Source: an uncultured Mycoplasmatota bacterium
Lineage (GTDB): Bacteria > Bacillota_I > Bacilli_A > RF39 > UBA660
Assembly: GCA_948466735.1 (NCBI GenBank)
Contig: CAOKBR010000004.1
Span: 1 to 50,334 of the forward strand
Direction of reading: 5' to 3'
DNA length: 50,334 nt
Part shown: piece after piece, positions 16,472 to 25,086 of the stretch
Position numbering within the stretch: the stretch's first letter is position 1
Layout of the letters: every line of letters begins with the position of its first letter
Position numbers and translations under genes: made by a program
Notes under the pieces: generated by a model
Databases searched by the model: none
The model's input: the letters and a program-made list of their open reading frames with translations, nothing else
What the model was told of the DNA's origin: nothing

Positions 16472-18784
16472 ATGTTACAGTTAAAAAACATTAAAAAAAG
16501 CTATAAAACTGGTGAGTTTATTCAGCATGCCCTAACTGGAATTAGTCTTGATTTTGAACAAAACGAATTTGTGGCTATTCTAGGAGCTAGTGGAAGCGGA
16601 AAAACAACCCTTTTAAATATTATTGGAGGTCTAGATCGTTATGATGAAGGAGACCTTATTATCAATGGAAAATCGACAAAAGAATTTAAAGATAGTGATT
16701 GGGATGCCTATCGAAATAATTGTATAGGTTTTATTTTTCAAAGTTATAACTTAATCGGACATATTAGTGTCTTAGATAATGTAGAAATGGGAATGACTCT
16801 TAGTGGAGTAAGCAGTAAAGAGAAAAAAGAAAGAGCTCTTGCTGTATTAAAACGTGTCGGATTAGAAGAACATGCGAATAAAAAACCTAATCAATTATCT
16901 GGAGGACAAATGCAGCGTGTGGCAATTGCTAGAGCCCTAGCTAATGATCCAGATATTATCTTAGCTGATGAACCAACGGGGGCATTAGATACTGAAACTA
17001 GTATCCAAATCATGGAATTAATTAAAGAAATATCTAAAGATAAATTGGTTATCATGGTTACGCATAACCCTGATTTAGCAGAAAAATATGCCAATCGAAT
17101 TGTAAGAATGCAAGATGGAGAGTTAATTGATGATAGTGATAAGGAAAAACATACATCAAAGAAGATAGAATCATTTAAAATTAAAAAAACTGCCATGTCC
17201 TTTCTTACTGCTTTAAAATTATCTTTTCATAATATTGTTACTAAAAAGGGTAGAACTTTAATTACCGCTTTTGCATCAAGTATTGGAATTATTGGTATCG
17301 CTTTAATTTTAGCTTTATCTAACGGATTTGATATTCAAATTGATAAATTTGAGCAAGATACTTTATCCAGTATGCCGATTATGATTAGTGAGCAATCGAT
17401 GGAAATGGATGAAGAAACCATGAAGAAAATGCAACCAAGCATGGGAGTAGAAGACGATGATTATCCAAGTGAAAAATTTGTCTATCCACAAGTTCCTATC
17501 ACCGAATTAATTACTCATAAAAATAATTTAACTAAAGAATACATGGAATATATTGAAAAATTAGATGCCAATTTAATTGCTGGGATTAGTTATTATCGTG
17601 CAACAGGAATGAATTTAATTACTAAAGTAGGTGATCAATATAAACCGCTTGATGTAAATAGCCTAGGTTTAGTATCTATTCCTAAAAAATTAGATGAAAC
17701 TTCTACTAGCGGAGTAGTTGAAGATAATTATGATATTTTAGCAGGAAAAGTTGCCACCAAAAAAGAAGAATTAATGTTAGTTGTCGATTCTAAAAATCAT
17801 TTAGATACTACTTTATTAGAAGCATTAGGAGTTGATGCATCAAAGAAGCAAATTTCCTTTGATGATTTATTGAATATTGAAATAAAATTAATATTAAATG
17901 ATGATTATTATCGTAATTTAGGAACTTACTTTACAATTAATTCTAATTTTCAAGAATTATATGAAAGTGAAAATGCTCTTACTTTAAAAATAGTTGGAAT
18001 TGTACGTGGTAAGGAAGATAAAAAGTTAATGACTTCTGGTTCAGGACTTACTTATACAGAGAGTCTAGTTGATTATATTATTGAACAAAATAGTAATTCA
18101 AATATTGTTTTATATCAAAAAGATCAAAATTATAATGTTTTAACAGGCCAACCTTTTACTAATGATGAAGAAGGAGCAACGATGAAAGAAAACATCTTAG
18201 CCTATCTTGGTGCTGATACTACCCCTTTAGCCATTAGTATATATCCAAAAGATTTTGAAACTAAAGGTAAAATTTTAAATTACTTAGATAAATATAATGA
18301 AGGAAAAGAGTTAGAAGATAGTATTCAATATATGGATTTAGCAGCTGCTATATCTTCTTTATCAGAAAACATTATGGATGCGATTACTATCGTTTTAATT
18401 GCTTTTTCTGCGATTTCCTTAGTTGTATCATCGATTATGATTGGTATTATTACCTATATTTCCGTATTAGAGCGAACAAAAGAAATTGGTGTATTAAGAT
18501 CCCTTGGTGCAAGAAAAAAGGATATTCGCCGTGTATTTAATGCGGAAACCTTTATTATTGGTGTTACCTCAGGTGCTTTAGGTATTATTATTGCAAGAAT
18601 TCTAGTTATTCCAACAAATATTATTATTGAAAATATTACTGACTTAGGGAATGTTGCTAAATTAAATCCACTTCATGCTTTAGCCTTAATTACCATTAGT
18701 GTCATTTTAACGGTAATTGGCGGATATTTACCAGCTAGAATGGCTAGTAAAAAAGACCCAGTAATTGCCCTTAGAACGGAATAA
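16472..18784 (+). CDS. MacB/FtsX-type ABC transporter, ATPase-permease fusion
   Basis: 770 residues. Residues 1-225 are the LolD/MacB-class ATPase: Walker A GASGSGKTT near 36-44, signature LSGGQMQRVAIARAL near 139-153, Walker B IILADEPTGALD near 160-171, and the H-switch THNPD near 193. A membrane helix follows at about 262-285, then an extracellular region of about 350 residues and three helices at about 630-765 in an FtsX-like arrangement ending in ARMASKKDPVIALRTE, the conserved coupling end of this family. Such mechanotransmission-type ABCs move lipoproteins, peptides or antibiotics or drive wall hydrolases. In Gram-positives a separate permease is usual; here both are in one chain, and no membrane-fusion or two-component partner is adjacent. 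Confidence 0.88.
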   Translation: MLQLKNIKKSYKTGEFIQHALTGISLDFEQNEFVAILGASGSGKTTLLNIIGGLDRYDEGDLIINGKSTKEFKDSDWDAYRNNCIGFIFQSYNLIGHISVLDNVEMGMTLSGVSSKEKKERALAVLKRVGLEEHANKKPNQLSGGQMQRVAIARALANDPDIILADEPTGALDTETSIQIMELIKEISKDKLVIMVTHNPDLAEKYANRIVRMQDGELIDDSDKEKHTSKKIESFKIKKTAMSFLTALKLSFHNIVTKKGRTLITAFASSIGIIGIALILALSNGFDIQIDKFEQDTLSSMPIMISEQSMEMDEETMKKMQPSMGVEDDDYPSEKFVYPQVPITELITHKNNLTKEYMEYIEKLDANLIAGISYYRATGMNLITKVGDQYKPLDVNSLGLVSIPKKLDETSTSGVVEDNYDILAGKVATKKEELMLVVDSKNHLDTTLLEALGVDASKKQISFDDLLNIEIKLILNDDYYRNLGTYFTINSNFQELYESENALTLKIVGIVRGKEDKKLMTSGSGLTYTESLVDYIIEQNSNSNIVLYQKDQNYNVLTGQPFTNDEEGATMKENILAYLGADTTPLAISIYPKDFETKGKILNYLDKYNEGKELEDSIQYMDLAAAISSLSENIMDAITIVLIAFSAISLVVSSIMIGIITYISVLERTKEIGVLRSLGARKKDIRRVFNAETFIIGVTSGALGIIIARILVIPTNIIIENITDLGNVAKLNPLHALALITISVILTVIGGYLPARMASKKDPVIALRTE

Positions 18785-18817
18785 AAATAGAGAATATAAA
18801 AAAGGATTTAGCAAGAC

Positions 18818-18883
18818 GTCGTTAAATTAGGAATGTAAGCAATATTACTATGTCTTTTAATTAATGACGATTAGCGACTTTTT
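18818..18883 (+). terminator. Probable terminator with an alternative fold
   Basis: GTCGTTAA (18818-18825) can pair with TTAGCGAC (18871-18878) next to TTTTT, or, over a longer stretch, with AATTAATGAC just upstream of it. The two pairings are mutually exclusive. Confidence 0.4.
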
Positions 18884-18896
18884 GAGGTATAAAATA

Positions 18897-18925
18897 TTTA
18901 CAAATTATCATAATTTAGTTATAAT
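18897..18925 (+). promoter_or_regulatory. Promoter of the tandem-repeat protein gene
   Basis: TTTACA (18897-18902), 17-bp spacer, TATAAT (18920-18925). Confidence 0.75.
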
Positions 18926-18951
18926 AATAAAAGAATAGGAGAATAAAGAAT

Positions 18952-19533
18952 ATGGAAGATATAAATATTAAAAATGGTGCCCCGAGTTATGCGAGCCCTC
19001 AGGATATTGCGGATCAATTATTTAGGGAAGTAAATGCTACGAAACCAATTAACCCTTTAGATGTAGACATAAAAGAAGCTGCCCCAAGTTACGCAAGTCC
19101 TCAGGATATTGCAGATCAGTTATTTAGGGAAGTAAATGCTACGAAACCAATTAACCCTTTAGATGTAGACATAAAAGAAGCTGCCCCAAGTTACGCAAGT
19201 CCTCAGGATATTGCAGATCAGTTATTTAGGGAAGTAAATGCTACGAAACCAATTAACCCTTTAGATGTAGACATAAAAGAAGCTGCCCCAAGTTATGCTA
19301 GCCCACAAGATATTGCTGATCGAGCAATGCGTGAAGTAAACATAAATGATATAGAATCAACTTCTACAATAAAAAAAAGCGATGGTTTATCTCTTGGCCA
19401 ACCATTTGATGTGAATCAAAATACTATTAAACGACCGACTTCTCAGGATGTTATTGATAGAATGATTAGAGAAATGGAACGAACAGACTTAGTAGAAAAT
19501 AATCAGTTAGAAAATCAATCTATTCGAAGATAA
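18952..19533 (+). CDS. Cytosolic protein built from 34-residue tandem repeats, unknown function
   Basis: 193 residues with no membrane helix or signal peptide; AGGAG precedes ATG 18952. Three full repeats of a 34-residue unit (core PSYASPQDIADQLFREVN plus an ATKPINPLDVDIKEA linker) and a fourth core occupy residues 10-130. A fifth, diverged core (SQDVIDRMIREM) lies at about 164-175. Each core would be an amphipathic helix of about 12 residues capped by Ser-Pro, separated by a Pro-rich linker, which looks like a multivalent docking peptide rather than a globular enzyme. It has its own promoter and terminator. No family recognised. Confidence 0.7.
   Translation: MEDINIKNGAPSYASPQDIADQLFREVNATKPINPLDVDIKEAAPSYASPQDIADQLFREVNATKPINPLDVDIKEAAPSYASPQDIADQLFREVNATKPINPLDVDIKEAAPSYASPQDIADRAMREVNINDIESTSTIKKSDGLSLGQPFDVNQNTIKRPTSQDVIDRMIREMERTDLVENNQLENQSIRR
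18979..19341 (+). repeat. 102-bp in-frame tandem repeat, 3.6 units
   Basis: Units begin at 18979, 19081, 19183 and 19285. Units 2 and 3 are identical base for base. Unit 1 differs from them only in its first half, mostly at codon third positions. Unit 4 keeps only the core. This indicates a very recent duplication of one unit and possible copy-number variation. Confidence 0.9.
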
Positions 19534-19543
19534 AATAAAATGA

Positions 19544-19573
19544 GTAAACACTGAAAATGGTGTTTACTTTTTC
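19544..19573 (+). terminator. Rho-independent terminator of the repeat-protein gene
   Basis: Perfect 8-bp stem GTAAACAC / GTGTTTAC with an 8-nt loop, followed by TTTTT. Confidence 0.85.
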
Positions 19574-19663
19574 ATTCTTACTTACTTTTGTCTTTATTTT
19601 GCCCTTTTCAACCTCATCAAGAATATGCTATAATGAATTAGAAGATGATGAGGAGGCATGAAG

Positions 19664-21448
19664 ATGGATGTAGATACAAGTAATATACAAACTCATATTC
19701 AAAATATAGTACGCAAGTATGGAGAAGATAAAATTAATCATATCGTTATGTTACTAGAGAATTATTATACCTTATCTTACGATATCAAACGTTTGGGAAA
19801 CGAAAAAATATCGAATTTGCCTATTCGCACTAGTCAAGCGATACAACAAATTTTTGATAAAGAACAAGAAAAACAAGAAATCATGAAACAAATTACAGCG
19901 TTGTCTAGTCAGCTGTCTATGTTTAATGAATTAGTCCAATTGTGTCAAATTAACCCGACTTATTATAAACAAATGACACCAGCATTTATTGAAGGAAAAT
20001 TAATGGATTGTGGATTAGATCAAGAAAGTGCAGAACTGTGTTCTATGGGACTCATTTACCATCATTTATTAAAAGATCCAGTTTTAGTTGCTAATCCTAA
20101 GAAAATTATTGAAATTTCTACTGAATTAGAACGAGAATATCAAGCTAAATTAGGAGATCATTTGTCTCCAATGCCTCGTTTAATGAGCATATCTAAAGAA
20201 GAAGAAAAAGAAATTGAGCATTCCCTAGATCAAAAATTAATTATGCAAAATATTTTAGCACAATACGGCTTATCTATTGAAAACTTTAAAGATAGTTTTA
20301 AAGGAGGAAGGCGTCGTAATTACAAAGAAATATTTTATGATTTTTGTGATAGTCAAAGCTTAGATGCTATGTTATCCTTTTTAAGCTTGCATAATATTTC
20401 TCCTGAAATTGTATACCATTACGTCGATTTAATTAGCAAACGGGTAAATATTAAACATGTTGAAGAGGTATATGAAGCACTTACTAAAGTCAATAGAAAA
20501 TTAGATGATTTACCTCTTAATGCACTTGTATTATTACAGGCAAATCCTAGTGATATTTACGATTATGAAAAAATATGTAAAAATTATGAAGTCTCTATTG
20601 ATGAAATTCATTTTTCCACATTCTGTTATAATGCCAATACTGTGTTTAATAATTTAGATTTATTAAGCAGATATGATGTCACTTATATTTTAGAAAATAA
20701 TCAAAGTATATTACTTAGCAGTAGCGAATTATTAGAAGCAAAACTAGAAGTGTTAAAAAACTATGGTTATCATCAATTACACGATCAGGTAAATTCTAGC
20801 AAATATTCTTATCGTATCCTAGGTTACACTTATGGTATGTTAGTTAGCATTTTAGATAAAATTATTGAAAAAAATCGCTCTTTCTATTTTCAACAAAATC
20901 CGTCATTATTATTACAAAATATTGAATTAGTACTACAATTAATGGACTATTTTGAAGAAGAAAATTTAAGCTTTTACGATGATACTGGTTCATTAAATCC
21001 AATTTTTTATCAAACAAATTACGAAAATTCTTCTTATCAAGAAATTTATCAAACCATTCGTAAGACTGGTTTTAGAAAAGAAGAATATTTACATATTATT
21101 GAGCAACAGCATAATTTAAGTCGCTATTTTAAAAAGCTAGATGAATTTTACAAAAAATATGATCAATATTTTGATGAAATCACTTTAAATAAAGATCATA
21201 TGAATCAACATCAAAAATGTATGTTAAGAATGGATGAACAATATTTAAGTGATGAAGTGGATCAAGTTTATATCATTAATGGTGTGCGAGTATCTAAAGA
21301 AAAACTATCTCGCAATTTAATGATTTTACTAGATATGGCGAACGCTAAATTAGATACTGCATTATTTTCATCAATTTTATATGAAGGAATGTATGATATC
21401 AATCAAATGCAAAAACTTCAAGAAAAAATTTTTGGATTAGAAGGGTAG
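19664..21448 (+). CDS. Large all-helical protein with mTERF-like repeats, unknown function
   Basis: 595 residues from ATG 19664 (AGGAGG at 19651-19656, seven bases away; ATG 19658 is only one base from it). TATAAT lies at 19629-19634. No signal peptide or membrane helix. The sequence is rich in short amphipathic helices with Leu/Ile/Asn/Tyr. Several stretches read like 30-residue helical units, for example LENNQSILLSSSELLEAKLEVLKNYG (about 343-368, written in parts: LENNQSILL, then SELLEAKLEVLKNYG), which has the P/N-x-LL...L..KL..L...G spacing of mTERF-type nucleic-acid-binding repeats. A basic GGRRRNYKE patch near 216-224 could touch nucleic acid. The family assignment is my reading of the pattern only. 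The next small gene follows after three bases and has the same style, so the two probably act together. Confidence 0.6.
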   Translation: MDVDTSNIQTHIQNIVRKYGEDKINHIVMLLENYYTLSYDIKRLGNEKISNLPIRTSQAIQQIFDKEQEKQEIMKQITALSSQLSMFNELVQLCQINPTYYKQMTPAFIEGKLMDCGLDQESAELCSMGLIYHHLLKDPVLVANPKKIIEISTELEREYQAKLGDHLSPMPRLMSISKEEEKEIEHSLDQKLIMQNILAQYGLSIENFKDSFKGGRRRNYKEIFYDFCDSQSLDAMLSFLSLHNISPEIVYHYVDLISKRVNIKHVEEVYEALTKVNRKLDDLPLNALVLLQANPSDIYDYEKICKNYEVSIDEIHFSTFCYNANTVFNNLDLLSRYDVTYILENNQSILLSSSELLEAKLEVLKNYGYHQLHDQVNSSKYSYRILGYTYGMLVSILDKIIEKNRSFYFQQNPSLLLQNIELVLQLMDYFEEENLSFYDDTGSLNPIFYQTNYENSSYQEIYQTIRKTGFRKEEYLHIIEQQHNLSRYFKKLDEFYKKYDQYFDEITLNKDHMNQHQKCMLRMDEQYLSDEVDQVYIINGVRVSKEKLSRNLMILLDMANAKLDTALFSSILYEGMYDINQMQKLQEKIFGLEG

Positions 21449-21451
21449 GAA

Positions 21452-21739
21452 ATGATGATAAATTTAAAGAAGTTGAACTTTACTAATGAAGAGTTAAGAC
21501 AATTACAACAATATCTACCTTCGACCATTGACTTAATTATGGATTATCGATTAAACGTCATTGAAAATTTACAATATTTAAAAGAAGTTGGTGTTACGCG
21601 TTATAAAGAAGTATTATTTTCATTTCCTGATGTACTTTTCCAAGATAATGTAAAATTGCAAGAAAAATTTGGAAAATATCAAATGGAACCACTTTTAGAG
21701 TTACTAGCACAAGATATTTCCTTAATTGAAAAATTATAA
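21452..21739 (+). CDS. Small helical protein with one mTERF-like unit, partner of the upstream gene
   Basis: 95 residues starting three bases after the upstream stop (GGGTAGGAA precedes ATG 21452; ATG 21455 is an alternative). The middle reads ENLQYLKEVGVTRYKEVLFS followed by FPDVLFQDNVKLQEKF, close to the L.YL.E.GV...I...P.LL...KL pattern of mTERF repeats and similar to units in the larger neighbour. It could be a separate subunit or the detached last repeats of the big protein. Confidence 0.6.
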   Translation: MMINLKKLNFTNEELRQLQQYLPSTIDLIMDYRLNVIENLQYLKEVGVTRYKEVLFSFPDVLFQDNVKLQEKFGKYQMEPLLELLAQDISLIEKL

Positions 21740-21811
21740 AAAAGAATTTTAAGTAACATTACAAACTATTTTCTCAATAGAACTTACATAATTGAATAAA
21801 TTTTTACAAAT

Positions 21812-21837
21812 AACAGGAAGTTTTTCTTGTTTTTTTA
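21812..21837 (+). terminator. Terminator after the helical-repeat pair
   Basis: AACAGG pairs with CTTGTT (one G-U), 8-nt loop, then six or seven T residues. Confidence 0.55.
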
Positions 21838-21859
21838 GATAAAATGTGTCGTAAAAATT

Positions 21860-21888
21860 TTGAAAAATTAAATTATTTTATGTATAAT
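21860..21888 (+). promoter_or_regulatory. Promoter of the UGA-interrupted gene
   Basis: TTGAAA (21860-21865), 17-bp spacer, TATAAT (21883-21888). Confidence 0.75.
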
Positions 21889-21930
21889 ATTTACTACTTA
21901 AGAAATCCATTTAAATAGGGAGTGATTTTA

Positions 21931-22254
21931 GTGAAGCAATTAGAATATGAGTTGTGGGTACAATATCATTGACCATTAACAAAAGAAGAATATTCTATAC
22001 TAGATGAGTGTGATTTAGCAATGCACTTACTTGTGCCAACTTCTACTTTATTAAAAATGTTAAGAAGCTTAGGAGTTGAAAAATTAAAAAAATTAGCGCT
22101 TTCTTATGATGATCTTTTAATGCTAGCAGAAACCTTTAGAGTACCAGTAGAAGTAATGAAAATAAAACTTGATTATATAAAAGAAAACTCAAAGGAAGCC
22201 ATTAAGGAAAAGTTTTTAAAAAAAGGTAATGTAATATTTGTAGACTTTAGATAA
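21931..22254 (+). pseudogene. Short gene with in-frame UGA, probable C-terminal part of an ImmA/IrrE-type protein
   Basis: GTG 21931 with GGGAG upstream opens a frame of 13 codons (MKQLEYELWVQYH) stopped by TGA at 21970-21972. The same frame then continues for 93 codons to TAG 22252-22254. The downstream part has AMHLLVPTSTLLK followed about 30 residues later by LAETFRVPVEVMKIKL, resembling the F(A)..LL.P ... LA..F.V....M.IRL end of ImmA/IrrE metallopeptidases found in mobile elements. The HExxH part is absent, so even without the stop it would not be an active peptidase. TGA terminates other genes here, so this is read as a nonsense mutation. An internal start at ATG 22021 has no convincing Shine-Dalgarno site. 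Confidence 0.5.
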
Positions 22255-22420
22255 TCATACTAAAAATACGTCCGTTATAGAAAAATAATTCAAATATAAT
22301 GTAATTTTCTTTCTTTTTTTTAATAATAATTATTGAGAACCTTGTATAAAAACAAAGACAATTTATCAATATGTATATGGGAAAAAGAGTTTCCTAGAAA
22401 GAAAAATAAAACGGCGAAAT

Positions 22421-22449
22421 TTGACAAATGTGTGATTTTATAGTAAAAT
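22421..22449 (+). promoter_or_regulatory. Promoter of the ankyrin gene
   Basis: Consensus TTGACA (22421-22426), 17-bp spacer, TAAAAT (22444-22449). The rest of the 229-bp gap before the gene (22255-22483) shows only AT-rich sequence and a T run near 22310-22320. Confidence 0.8.
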
Positions 22450-22483
22450 ACATACTTGTCACGTTAATAAAGAGGTGTTTAAA

Positions 22484-23173
22484 ATGTTTTACAATGAAGA
22501 ACAAGCAATAAAAGCGTGCGAAGAGGCACCCTCGTTAATTTTTGAATTATTAAAAGAGGGGCATATCGAATTACTAGATAAGATTTTATCTATGAAGTTA
22601 GTAGATATTAATACTTGTGATGATATGGGTAATGATATTGTTACACGATTATTAAAAGCAAAACAATATTCATTAGTGTTAAAACATATGAAAAATAAAA
22701 ACTGGGATATCAATCATCAAAACCAAGATGGAGATACCTTTGCACATATCTTGGCATCCATTCATTATGTTAATGTCATAGAAATCATTAATCAATTAAA
22801 AATGAATCCAAATTTTATGCCAAATATCAAGAATAATAAGGGGGAAACAATTCTTGACAAATCTATTAACGATCATTACATTTATACGACCGTTAAAATC
22901 CTTGAGGATGAGAGATTTACAAACATTGATTTGCTATCCTTTAAGAATTTATACGAAACGTATATAAAAAGTAGTAATTACGGAAAATATTCTAAGTTAA
23001 CGAACTTAGAAGTTATTCTAGAACGCTTGGAAGAAAAAGCATTGCTTCCTAAGATGTCTAAGTTGTTATTTTATATTAAAAATAATTTAGAATTAATCAA
23101 AGAAGAAATTATGGGAAATAATCCAAGCCAAATGGATCAATTGATTCATAGTTTACTAGAAGAAAATGAATAA
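22484..23173 (+). CDS. Ankyrin-repeat protein
   Basis: 229 residues from ATG 22484 (AGAGGTG upstream; the GTG inside that site is not a likely start). Residues about 15-135 form four ankyrin-type units: LIFELLKEGHIELLDKIL, then DINTCDDMGNDIVTRLL, DINHQNQDGDTFAHILAS and PNIKNNKGETILDKSI, each with the D/G turn and paired helices. The last 90 residues are helical and unassigned. Ankyrin proteins bind other proteins. It is a stand-alone cytosolic gene with its own promoter and terminator. Confidence 0.8.
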   Translation: MFYNEEQAIKACEEAPSLIFELLKEGHIELLDKILSMKLVDINTCDDMGNDIVTRLLKAKQYSLVLKHMKNKNWDINHQNQDGDTFAHILASIHYVNVIEIINQLKMNPNFMPNIKNNKGETILDKSINDHYIYTTVKILEDERFTNIDLLSFKNLYETYIKSSNYGKYSKLTNLEVILERLEEKALLPKMSKLLFYIKNNLELIKEEIMGNNPSQMDQLIHSLLEENE

Positions 23174-23191
23174 TAAGGATACACTTTAAGT

Positions 23192-23220
23192 AAGATACTT
23201 AGGCGTATCTTTTATTTTTT
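23192..23220 (+). terminator. Rho-independent terminator after the ankyrin gene
   Basis: Perfect 7-bp stem AAGATAC / GTATCTT, 6-nt loop, then a T-rich tail. Confidence 0.8.
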
Positions 23221-23250
23221 GTCATCTTTCGCTAGAAAAGTTAAAAATTC

Positions 23251-23279
23251 TTGTGTTTCTATTACTTTTGGGGTATATT
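23251..23279 (+). promoter_or_regulatory. Promoter of miaB
   Basis: TTGTGT (23251-23256), 17-bp spacer, TATATT (23274-23279), 23 bp before the start codon. Confidence 0.6.
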
Positions 23280-23302
23280 ATTAAAGAAACGGATGTGATA
23301 AT

Positions 23303-24718
23303 ATGCATTTACCTACTTATCAAGAAGCAAAAACGATGGATAAAAAAAATTATGAGAAAAAAGAATTTTTCTTAAATCCAAAATTAGTTCATCGATACCA
23401 TGGAACTTATCATTTAAAAACTTATGGATGTCAAATGAATGAACATGATAGCGAAAATATTAAAGCAATGCTAGAAGAATTAGGATTTACTCAAGTAGAT
23501 GATTATGAAAAAGCAGATGTAGTATTATTAAACACATGTTCAATTAGGGAAAACGCTAACAACAAAGCTTTTGGTATGTTAGGAAGATTAAAACATCTAA
23601 AAGATGAAAACAAAGATATAGTCGTGGGACTTTGTGGTTGTATGGCTCAAGAAGAAAAAGTGATTCATGATATTTTAGAAAAGTATCAGTGGATTAATTT
23701 TGTTGTAGGAACGCATAACTTATATCAATTACCAGAAATTATTGCTAAAGTACTAGAATCAAAAGAACAACAAATAGAAGTATTTTCACGAGAACAAGAC
23801 TTAGTGGAATCACTTCCTGTTAAAAGAGATAATCCCTATAGTGCATATGTAAATATCATTTATGGCTGTGATAAATTTTGTACTTATTGCATCGTTCCTT
23901 ACACTCGAGGTCGCCAACGCAGTAGAGCCAAAGAAGATATTTTAAAAGAAGTTCATCAATTAATAAAAGATGGGTATCAAGAAGTAATCTTATTAGGACA
24001 AAACGTGAATGCTTACGGAAAAGATTTAAATGATAATTATGATTTAGCTACGTTACTAGAAGAAATTGCTAAAACAACGATTCCAAGAATTCGCTTTGTG
24101 ACTAGTCATCCGTGGGATTTTACTAAAGAAATGATTGAAGTCATTAGTAAGTATGATAATATTTGTCCAAGTATTCATTTACCCGTTCAATCAGGAAGCA
24201 ATAAAGTTTTAAAATTAATGGGTAGACGTTATACTAAGGAACAATACATTGCATTATTTGATGAATTAAAAAAGAAAAAGAAAAATTGTGCGATTTCTAC
24301 TGATATTATTGTAGGATTTCCTAATGAAAGTGATGAAGAATTTCAAGATACTCTAGACTTAGTAGACTATTGTCAGTTTGATAATGCTTTTACGTTTATT
24401 TATTCCCCTCGTTATGGAACTCCTGCTGCTAAAATGAAAGATAATATTTCAAAAGAAGTAAAAGAAGCACGGCTTCAAAAGTTAAATGAAAAAGTAAATC
24501 AATATTTCCTAAAAAATAATCAAGCTTTAATTGGAAAAACAGTAGATGTTTTGGTAATGGGAAAGTCAGAGAAAAAGGACGGATTATTTTACGGATATAC
24601 CGATACAATGAAACTGATTAATTTTAAAGGAGAAAATGAAAATATTGGAAAAATCGTCTCTGTTAAAGTATTAGATGCTAAAACATGGAGTTTAGACGGA
24701 GAAATAGCAAATGGATGA
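23303..24718 (+). CDS. miaB: tRNA-2-methylthio-N6-dimethylallyladenosine synthase MiaB
   Basis: Radical-SAM methylthiotransferase that adds the 2-methylthio group to i6A37 of tRNAs reading UNN codons. 471 residues: the N-terminal UPF0004 domain carries the three auxiliary-cluster cysteines (TYGCQMNEHDSE near 44, NTCSIRENA near 80, GLCGCMAQ near 115). The radical-SAM motif GCDKFCTYCIVPYTRGR (CxxxCxxC) lies near 188-204. A C-terminal TRAM domain (about 405-468) binds tRNA. The N-terminal extension of about 35 residues before the domain is as in Bacillus YmcB. It overlaps the next gene by eight bases, and the miaB-ymcA-cotE order matches Bacillus subtilis. Confidence 0.97.
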   Translation: MHLPTYQEAKTMDKKNYEKKEFFLNPKLVHRYHGTYHLKTYGCQMNEHDSENIKAMLEELGFTQVDDYEKADVVLLNTCSIRENANNKAFGMLGRLKHLKDENKDIVVGLCGCMAQEEKVIHDILEKYQWINFVVGTHNLYQLPEIIAKVLESKEQQIEVFSREQDLVESLPVKRDNPYSAYVNIIYGCDKFCTYCIVPYTRGRQRSRAKEDILKEVHQLIKDGYQEVILLGQNVNAYGKDLNDNYDLATLLEEIAKTTIPRIRFVTSHPWDFTKEMIEVISKYDNICPSIHLPVQSGSNKVLKLMGRRYTKEQYIALFDELKKKKKNCAISTDIIVGFPNESDEEFQDTLDLVDYCQFDNAFTFIYSPRYGTPAAKMKDNISKEVKEARLQKLNEKVNQYFLKNNQALIGKTVDVLVMGKSEKKDGLFYGYTDTMKLINFKGENENIGKIVSVKVLDAKTWSLDGEIANG

Positions 24719-25067
24719 GTTATTAAAAGAGTTTGATAAGTTAGTAGAATATATAAAAAATTCAGATTGTTATTTAGAATATCAAAAATGGAGGGGTGTT
24801 ATTAGTAAGGAAGATGAACTCATTTGTTTAATCGAGAAGATTAAAAAGTCACAAAAAAAATTAGTAAATAATGTATATTATCATCGCGAAAATGTAGAAA
24901 AAGCCAAAGAAGAATTGAGTAATCTTAACCATCAATTAGAAAACAATCCAAGTTATCAAAATTATCTTTCTTCATTAGATGAATTAAATCAATTAGTATA
25001 TGCCATAAAATATCAATTAGAAATGGTACTAGATAAAGTAAATATTAATCTCTTAGACGAGCTTTAA
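24711..25067 (+). CDS. ymcA: YlbF/YmcA (RicA-type) family protein
   Basis: 118 residues, nearly all helical, with the family pattern of an early YLEYQKWRGVI motif and a closing LNQLVYAIKYQLEMVLDKV helix. In Bacillus YmcA joins YlbF and YaaT in the Fe-S containing Y-complex that aids RNase Y processing and, indirectly, sporulation and competence. The gene overlaps miaB, as in Bacillus, and cotE follows. The position decides YmcA over YlbF, although the symbol is by synteny. Confidence 0.8.
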   Translation: MDELLKEFDKLVEYIKNSDCYLEYQKWRGVISKEDELICLIEKIKKSQKKLVNNVYYHRENVEKAKEELSNLNHQLENNPSYQNYLSSLDELNQLVYAIKYQLEMVLDKVNINLLDEL

Positions 25068-25086
25068 CATAAGTTTCGTCTTTTTA
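25055..25086 (+). terminator. Terminator of miaB-ymcA
   Basis: AGACGAGCTT pairs with AAGTTTCGTCT (one bulge) followed by five T residues. The ascending arm lies in the last ymcA codons. Confidence 0.75.

Noticed and set aside
16891-17196. Minus-strand frame of 101 codons inside the ABC transporter ATPase
   Set aside because: Antisense of the signature/Walker B region; composition is that of a complement, not of a protein.
18979-19341. CRISPR array
   Set aside because: The repeats are 102 bp, contiguous and in frame with a coding sequence; no spacers and no cas genes.
21970-21972. UGA read as Trp or another amino acid (Mycoplasma-like code)
   Set aside because: Many intact genes in the window end with TGA (miaB, khpA-independent operons, glycosyltransferase overlaps) and Trp is always TGG.
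22255-22420. Small RNA or hidden gene in the gap before the ankyrin gene
   Set aside because: Only AT-rich sequence and a T run; no convincing hairpin, start or frame.
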